Shown: positions 19,964 to 24,568 of the stretch, piece by piece | How the letters are laid out: each line of letters begins with the position of its first letter | Numbering within the stretch: position 1 is the stretch's first letter | Assembly (NCBI GenBank): GCA_964553125.1 | Contig: CAZKJW010000023.1 | Location: 1-24,568, forward strand | Direction: 5' to 3' | DNA: 24,568 nt | Source of the DNA: Aphodomonas sp964553125 | GTDB lineage: Bacteria; Bacillota; Clostridia; Christensenellales; Aristaeellaceae | Notes under the pieces: model-generated | Told to the model about the DNA's origin: nothing | Database searches by the model: none | What the model saw: the letters and a program-made list of their open reading frames with translations, nothing else | Made by a program: the position numbers and the translations under genes

Positions 19964-22263
19964 GGCAGATATTCCTCCACCCTCAGTCCGTCCTGTTCAA
20001 AAATCACGCGGATGCGGCCGCTGCCGCGCGTCGCATACACCTGCGCGCCCGCCGCCTCCAGCCGCGCGACGGTTTCCGCGTTGGGATGATAGCGCGAGTT
20101 GCCGCAGGAGATCAGCGCAATCTGCGGCGACACGCCCGCGAGCGACGCCTCGTCGCACGCCTTGCGGCTGCCGTGGTGCGGCGTCTGCAAAACGTCGCAG
20201 GCGACGCCCTGCGGCTCCGTCGCGCCGTCCGCATCGCCGGTAAGAAGGAGCGTCCGGCCCCGCACCGTCACGCGCAGCACAAGCGAAAGATCGTTTGCGT
20301 CGCGCGGAATCTCGCCGCGCGCAGGCGCGAGCACCTCCGCCGTCAGCTCGTCCGTGCGGAAGCTGTCGCCCGCCGCCATTTCCACCACGGGAATCCCGGC
20401 ATATGCGACGGCCGCCATGAGCGCTGCAAATTCCTCGTCACCGCAGGCCAGCGCGTTCGGCGGCACGACAACCGCGCCGATCTGCACGCCGTCCTCCAGA
20501 AGCCCCCACAGCCCCTTATAATGGTCGTAGTTCGGGTGGCTGAGAACGACCGCCTCGATCCTGCCCGCATAGCGCCGCAGCACGCAGGCCAGCTCGCTTG
20601 AATAGCGCCCGCAGTCGTAGACGTAAATCTTCCCGCCGACATGCAGCACGCCGCAAAGCCCCTCGCCCACATCCAGCTGATCGTAGAAGCAGTCCGGCTC
20701 GGCAAACCATACGCCGCACAGCACGCACACAGCGCACAGCGCCGCCAGAAAACGCAGCCGCGTCTTTTTGTTCCAGCGCACCGCGCTGGAGACTGCCGTC
20801 AGCCCGGCATAGAACGCCAGCGTCGTCCACCAGCGAAACGCCGGAATGCGCACCGAAGCGAGCGGCACAGCCGCAGCCAGCTCCGACAGGCGAAGCAGCA
20901 GCGCGCATACGCCGCGCGCCATCTGCGCAGGAATCGCGCCCAGCGGCGCATATACCGCATCCAGCGCCACGGCAAGCGCTCCCACGGGCAGCAGCACAGT
21001 GGCCAGCGGAATGGCGATCAGGTTGAGCAGCACGCCGATCGGCGCAATCCTGCCAAAACACGCCGCCACGGCCGGAAGTGCGCCCGCCTGCGCGCTCAGA
21101 GAAACTGCAAGGCTCTGCACCGCGTCGTCGCGCAGCCCTTCCGGCTTTTTGCGCGTCAGCACCGGATACAAAAGCGTGATGCCCGCCATCGCGCCGAACG
21201 ACATGAGAAACCCCGCTGCGAAAAGCTCCAGCGGGCGGAACGCCAGAATCAGCGCGCCCGCCAGCGCCAGCGACGTAACCGGGTCGTTCATTCGCTTCGC
21301 CGCACGCGCGCCCTCGCCCGTGAGCAGCATCAGCGAAGCGCGGAGCACCGACGCGCGCAGCCCCGTCACAAGCGCATAGCACGCAAGCAGTGCCGCAAGA
21401 ATCGCCAGCCGCGTCAGCGGACGCGGATGCGCAGGCGCGATCAGCCGCCGCAAAAGCGCAAACCACAGCGCGACGTGCAGCCCGGACACCGCCAGCAGAT
21501 GCGCAACGCCCGCGCGGCTCATCCACTGCGACCATGTTTCCGGCATCTCCGTGGAATCGCCCAGCAGCACCGCACGCAGCACGGGCGACGCTTCGCCAAA
21601 GAGCGCGTCCATGCGCGCCGCCAGCGCGTGATTTGCCGCAAGCGCCAGTCCGCGCACGGAAAGCCGCGCGCCCGCCAGCCGTTCAACCGGCTCGGACGCA
21701 TACAGCCGCACATGCGCGCCGCGGCGCGCCAGAATCAGCCGCTCGTTATAGCCGCCGGGATTGCGCTCGCCCCGCAGCGCGTAGGATTTTCCCTCTGCGC
21801 GGATCGTCTCGCCATAGGTCAGCCCACTCTGCGCATCCTGCGCAAGGAAGCAATAGAGCGTGCCGCGCAGAGGCCGGGCTTCGCCCTCCTCCGGATAGAC
21901 CGTCACATCCCGCAGATAGCAGCGCGCAAAGCCGTCATACACGGCCGGGTCGGAGCAGATCGTCCCTTCCACCGTCCAGTTCCCGCAGGCCGGCATTTCC
22001 GGAACGGCCAGCCTTGCCGCGCAGTTCGCGCCGCCCAGCAGGAAGCAGACGGCAACGGCCGCCGCGCCGCGCTTTGCGCGCGAAAGCGCAAGCCACCCCG
22101 CCGCCCCGGCAGCCAGCGCCGCGCCCCACGCGCAATCGTCGAGCAGCAGCAGCTTCGCCGCCAGTATGCCGAGCGCGAAGGCAAAGCACGCCGCCGCAAG
22201 CGGCCGCGGGCGCAGAAACTCCGGAGCCGCAAAAACGACACGCCTTCCTGCGCGCAGCCGCAT
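19960..22263 (-). CDS. comEC: ComEC/Rec2 competence DNA-uptake channel
   Basis: This 767-residue polytopic membrane protein has an N-terminal membrane segment and an OB-like DUF4131 region (about 20-190), the Competence domain (about 220-500) with the hallmark HLLAVSGLHVALWFALLRRL, and a C-terminal metallo-beta-lactamase-like domain (about 525-767). In the last, HPNYDH (576-581) stands for the HxHxDH metal motif with Asn in place of the second His, followed by LLTGDAD (673-679) and TPHHGS (694-699). ComEC carries single-stranded DNA across the membrane in transformation, and the C-terminal domain is thought to degrade the other strand. GGAAGG precedes the ATG. Other com genes are not seen here. 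Confidence 0.94.
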   Translation of the reverse strand: MRLRAGRRVVFAAPEFLRPRPLAAACFAFALGILAAKLLLLDDCAWGAALAAGAAGWLALSRAKRGAAAVAVCFLLGGANCAARLAVPEMPACGNWTVEGTICSDPAVYDGFARCYLRDVTVYPEEGEARPLRGTLYCFLAQDAQSGLTYGETIRAEGKSYALRGERNPGGYNERLILARRGAHVRLYASEPVERLAGARLSVRGLALAANHALAARMDALFGEASPVLRAVLLGDSTEMPETWSQWMSRAGVAHLLAVSGLHVALWFALLRRLIAPAHPRPLTRLAILAALLACYALVTGLRASVLRASLMLLTGEGARAAKRMNDPVTSLALAGALILAFRPLELFAAGFLMSFGAMAGITLLYPVLTRKKPEGLRDDAVQSLAVSLSAQAGALPAVAACFGRIAPIGVLLNLIAIPLATVLLPVGALAVALDAVYAPLGAIPAQMARGVCALLLRLSELAAAVPLASVRIPAFRWWTTLAFYAGLTAVSSAVRWNKKTRLRFLAALCAVCVLCGVWFAEPDCFYDQLDVGEGLCGVLHVGGKIYVYDCGRYSSELACVLRRYAGRIEAVVLSHPNYDHYKGLWGLLEDGVQIGAVVVPPNALACGDEEFAALMAAVAYAGIPVVEMAAGDSFRTDELTAEVLAPARGEIPRDANDLSLVLRVTVRGRTLLLTGDADGATEPQGVACDVLQTPHHGSRKACDEASLAGVSPQIALISCGNSRYHPNAETVARLEAAGAQVYATRGSGRIRVIFEQDGLRVEEYLP

Positions 22264-22354
22264 GACGCCACGTCCTTCCGCAATGAGTCATGCGGACAGT
22301 TTCGGCGCGCGCCGGCGGCATTCCTGCGAACGCCGCCAAAAAAGCGCGGGAAAT

Positions 22355-22386
22355 AAAAAAAGACACGGCTTTTACCAAACCGTGCC
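22355..22386 (-). terminator. Terminator of rpsT
   Basis: On the minus strand GGCACGG (22386-22380) pairs with CCGTGTC (22368-22362) with one wobble, and the stem can extend through the TTT/AAA of the loop. Seven T (22361-22355) and more T-rich sequence follow. It lies 14 bases after the rpsT stop and separates rpsT from comEC. Confidence 0.88.
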
Positions 22387-22400
22387 ATTTTTTGCGCGTG

Positions 22401-22664
22401 TCAGTTAGCGGCCTTCGCGAGTCTCTTGGCAAGACGGGCCTTTTTGCGGTTGGCTGCATTCTTGTGCAGCACGCCCTTAGCGACGGCTTTATCGAGAGCG
22501 CTGAAGGAATTGTTCAGCAGGGCCTGAGCCTGCGTCGGCTCTTCGGCAACAGCGGCGTCAAACTTCTTAATCGTGGTCTTCAGGGAAGACTTGATCATGC
22601 GGTTGCGAAGGTTCTTCTTTTCATTCACCTTCACGCGCTTGATGGCGGACTTGATATTCGGCAA
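22401..22664 (-). CDS. rpsT: 30S ribosomal protein S20
   Basis: This 87-residue protein matches S20: PNIKSAIKRVKVNEKKNLRNRM at the start, then KSSLKTTIKKFDAAV and the C-terminal SALDKAVAKGVLHKNAANRKKARLAKRL. S20 binds 16S rRNA at the base of the 30S body. Translation should start at a TTG (22664-22662) because AAGGAGGTGAACACA ends right at it and the family N-terminus MPNIKSAIK begins there; an upstream in-frame ATG would sit before the ribosome-binding site. A TTG start is known for E. coli rpsT, where it takes part in autocontrol. The gene is single, with its own promoter and terminator. Confidence 0.96.
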   Translation of the reverse strand: MPNIKSAIKRVKVNEKKNLRNRMIKSSLKTTIKKFDAAVAEEPTQAQALLNNSFSALDKAVAKGVLHKNAANRKKARLAKRLAKAAN

Positions 22665-22699
22665 TGTGTTCACCTCCTTGTCAGAGAATCGCAACGATT

Positions 22700-22728
22700 A
22701 TATTATCACGCAATTTGGTGAAATGCAA
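22700..22728 (-). promoter_or_regulatory. rpsT: Promoter of rpsT
   Basis: On the minus strand TTGCAT (22728-22723) and TAATAT (22705-22700) are 17 bases apart with TG one base before the -10 element (extended -10 type). An overlapping TATAAT shifted three bases downstream may also be used. The leader would be only about 30 nt. Confidence 0.65.
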
Positions 22729-22747
22729 GCCTTTTTTTCAAATCAAC

Positions 22748-22777
22748 GGATATAAATTCGTCCGGAAACGCAAAATA
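22748..22777 (+). promoter_or_regulatory. Possible forespore (sigma-G-like) promoter of gpr
   Basis: GGATA (22748-22752), 18 bases, then CAAAATA (22771-22777) resembles the sigma-G pattern (GHATR and CATHHTA in B. subtilis) with one mismatch in each element. gpr is sigma-G controlled in Bacillus. No good sigma-A promoter was seen here. The assignment is weak. Confidence 0.3.
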
Positions 22778-22806
22778 CGTTCTATATCAGGAGAGGAGCG
22801 GTAAAA

Positions 22807-23733
22807 ATGCGCAGTTTTCGTTCGGATCTGGCCGTGGAAGCGCACGCGCTCTCGGGCGGCTCGGACGTTCCCGGCGTGCGGATGGAGCAGCTTCGGCTGG
22901 GAGAGTTGACCGAAACGGTTGTGGAAATCGTGGACGACCGCGGCGCGGCGGCGCTGGGCAAGCCGTGCGGGCGGTATGTCACGCTGGAAAGCGAGGGGCT
23001 TTCCGGCCCGGACGCGGAGCTTTTGCAGGTCGCAGAGGACAGGCTTGCCCACACGCTTGCCGGGATGCTTCCGGAGCTTGGCGCGGTGCTGGTCATCGGG
23101 CTTGGCAACCGGCGCATCACGGCGGACTCGCTCGGCCCGCGCACAATCGACGGCGTGCTCGTCACGCGCCATATGCGCGAGAATACGCCCGTCCCGCTCA
23201 AGGGGCGGCTTCGGTGCGTCAGCGCCGTCGCGCCGGGCGTTCTGGGCGTGACCGGGCTGGAAACGGCGGAAATGGCGCAGGGCATCGTCGAACACGCAAA
23301 GCCCGACGCTGTGATCGCCATCGACGCGCTGGCCGCGCGCGAAACAAGCCGCATCTGCACCACGCTGCAAATTTCCGATACCGGCATCCAGCCGGGGAGC
23401 GGCGTGGGCAATCACCGGCTGGGGCTGAATCAGGAGACGCTCGGCGTGCCGGTCATCGCCGTGGGCGTGCCGATGGTGGTCTATGCTTCCACAATCGTGC
23501 GCGACGCGCTCGACCTGCTTTCCGAAGACATGCCGGAGGACGGCGCCGATCACTCCGCCGCGCTGGAGACGATGGTGAATCGCGTCGTCGCGCGGCGGCT
23601 CGGCGATCTGGTGGTCACCCCGCGCGAGGTGGACGAGCGCGTGACGCAAATGGCGCGGCTGCTCGCAGGCGGCGTCAACCGCGCGCTGCAAAGTCGGCTG
23701 GCGGCGGAAGAAATCCCCGGCCTGCTGAACTGA
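22807..23733 (+). CDS. gpr: Germination protease GPR
   Basis: This 308-residue protein is the A25-family endopeptidase that degrades small acid-soluble spore proteins during germination, freeing DNA and supplying amino acids. It shows FRSDLAVEAHAL (propeptide border region), the acid-residue motifs LGNRRITADSLGP (about 100-112) and AVIAIDALAARETSR (about 162-176), GVLGVTGLETAE, and the glycine-rich GIQPGSGVGNHRLGLN with VPVIAVGVPMVV after it. It is made in the forespore as a zymogen. The ATG follows AGGAGAGGAG. spoIIP begins nine bases after its stop, as in B. subtilis where gpr and spoIIP are neighbours. It shows that the organism forms spores. Confidence 0.97.
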   Translation: MRSFRSDLAVEAHALSGGSDVPGVRMEQLRLGELTETVVEIVDDRGAAALGKPCGRYVTLESEGLSGPDAELLQVAEDRLAHTLAGMLPELGAVLVIGLGNRRITADSLGPRTIDGVLVTRHMRENTPVPLKGRLRCVSAVAPGVLGVTGLETAEMAQGIVEHAKPDAVIAIDALAARETSRICTTLQISDTGIQPGSGVGNHRLGLNQETLGVPVIAVGVPMVVYASTIVRDALDLLSEDMPEDGADHSAALETMVNRVVARRLGDLVVTPREVDERVTQMARLLAGGVNRALQSRLAAEEIPGLLN

Positions 23734-23741
23734 GGGCGCGT

Positions 23742-24568
23742 ATGAAAAAAGCCTATGGACGCGCGCTGGCGCTTTTCATGCTGGGCGGGCTACTCGCCAT
23801 GGCGGCGATTCCGCCGTATTCGGCGGCGGCCGCGCGGCTCGACGTGAACCTGACGCAGCCGGAAGCCGCCGAGCCCGAAGACCTGCCGGGCGACGCAATC
23901 GAGGTGGAAATCTCCCGCAGCGAAACGCCGCAGCCAAGCACCGCGCAAAAGCGCGTGCTGATCTATCACTCGCACACCTGCGAAGCCTACGAACCGGATT
24001 ACGAGGGCCAGTACGCGCCCACGGAGCGCTGGCGCACGCGCGACGCGCGATACAGCGTGGTGCGGCTGGGCGCGGCGCTCGCTGAAATTCTGCGGCGCGA
24101 TTACGGCATGGAGGTCGTTCACGACGACACGAACTTCGAGCTGCCTTCCCTGAACAACGCGTATGCGCGCTCGCTGGAAGCGCTGGAGAACTACTTCGCG
24201 CGCGAGGAAACCTTTGACCTGTATCTCGACCTGCACCGCGACGCATACGCAACCAGCCAGACCGCCGCGAACACGCTCGACGCAGACGGCCGCCCCGCCG
24301 CGCGGCTGATGTTTCTCGTCGGCACGGGCGAAGGCATGTGGAACGGCCGCCGCTTCGCGCAAAAGCCGGACTGGGAGAAGAACCTCGCGCTTGCACAGGC
24401 GCTGACCAACGCCGTCAACGCGCGCTGTCCCGGCCTGTGCCGCAGCCCATCCGTCAAAACGGGGCGCTACAACCAGCACGTCTCCGCCGCCGCGCTGCTG
24501 GTCGAGGTCGGCAACAACCGCAACACGCTTTCCGAGGCGCTGGCGGCGCTCCCTGCGCTCGCCGAAGC
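23742..24568 (+). CDS. spoIIP: Stage II sporulation protein P (partial)
   Basis: The 275 residues present show a membrane anchor or signal segment (about 5-26) and the SpoIIP amidase/endopeptidase domain: RVLIYHSHTCEAYEPD (about 70-85), RRDYGMEVVHDDT, FDLYLDLHRDAY (about 160-171), and RYNQHVSAAALLVEVGNNRNTLSEAL near the cut end. SpoIIP with SpoIID and SpoIIM forms the DMP machine that thins septal peptidoglycan and drives engulfment. It removes stem peptides and cuts cross-links. It follows gpr by nine bases with a weak GAGG ribosome-binding site, so it probably shares the gpr transcript or is coupled to it. The last few dozen residues lie outside the window. Confidence 0.95.
   Translation, partial: MKKAYGRALALFMLGGLLAMAAIPPYSAAAARLDVNLTQPEAAEPEDLPGDAIEVEISRSETPQPSTAQKRVLIYHSHTCEAYEPDYEGQYAPTERWRTRDARYSVVRLGAALAEILRRDYGMEVVHDDTNFELPSLNNAYARSLEALENYFAREETFDLYLDLHRDAYATSQTAANTLDADGRPAARLMFLVGTGEGMWNGRRFAQKPDWEKNLALAQALTNAVNARCPGLCRSPSVKTGRYNQHVSAAALLVEVGNNRNTLSEALAALPALAE

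Noticed and set aside
20641..22356. Plus-strand open frame of 571 codons opposite comEC
   Set aside because: The product is an Arg/Gln/His-rich sequence without domain features, typical of the antisense frame of a GC-rich gene; comEC on the other strand is well supported.
1..24568. CRISPR arrays, tRNA or rRNA genes, insertion sequences, prophage genes
   Set aside because: I looked for direct repeats with spacers, tRNA-like cloverleaf ends, rRNA landmarks and transposase or integrase motifs and found none.

Overview
The window looks like a piece of a moderately GC-rich (by eye), spore-forming Bacillota chromosome, most likely class Clostridia and an uncultured gut-type lineage; Christensenellales is a guess from the style of the secreted proteins, not something the sequence proves. 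The evidence is a canonical S10 ribosomal protein operon, an ylxM-ffh-rpsP-khpA-rimM-trmD operon, comEC-holA next to rpsT, and the sporulation pair gpr-spoIIP. A run of exactly 100 N (15988-16087) shows this is a draft scaffold.

Layout. (1) 1-4893, minus strand: eleven genes of the S10 operon, rpsJ-rplC-rplD-rplW-rplB-rpsS-rplV-rpsC-rplP-rpmC-rpsQ, the last cut by the window edge. They are driven by a well-formed sigma-A promoter near 5064-5092 and preceded by a leader of about 165 nt that can fold into a multi-branched structure. (2) 5518-6498, minus: pfkA, with its own promoter and tandem terminator hairpins. (3) 6613-8306, plus: a perfect-consensus promoter drives two paralogous secreted proteins of unknown function, one ending in a DnaJ-type cysteine cluster and the other in a beta-rich domain. 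(4) 8330-12061, plus: the SRP / ribosome maturation operon ylxM-ffh-rpsP-khpA-rimM-trmD, ending at a strong bidirectional terminator and lacking rplS. (5) 12181-13657: a cytidine-deaminase-like gene and a LacX-type aldose 1-epimerase-like gene, divergently transcribed, each with a promoter.

(6) 13738-18118: a cell-surface block. A GH25 lysozyme-like protein that appears to lack the catalytic glutamate is divergent from a secreted caspase-like (C14) peptidase; the two share a perfect palindrome between their start codons. After the assembly gap lie a CHAP/papain-like cysteine hydrolase and, overlapping it by four bases, an LCP (LytR-CpsA-Psr) protein, both on the minus strand. (7) 18268-22264, minus: comEC-holA-HD-domain protein, tightly packed. 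(8) 22401-22664, minus: rpsT, with a TTG start. (9) 22807-end, plus: gpr and spoIIP, the latter cut by the window edge.

Together, blocks 1, 4 and 8 serve translation and membrane targeting; block 7 joins DNA uptake and replication; blocks 6 and 9 concern envelope remodelling and spore formation/germination. The less ordinary parts are the S10 leader, the secreted paralogue pair, the GH25/caspase-like divergent pair with its palindrome, and the LCP-CHAP couple.
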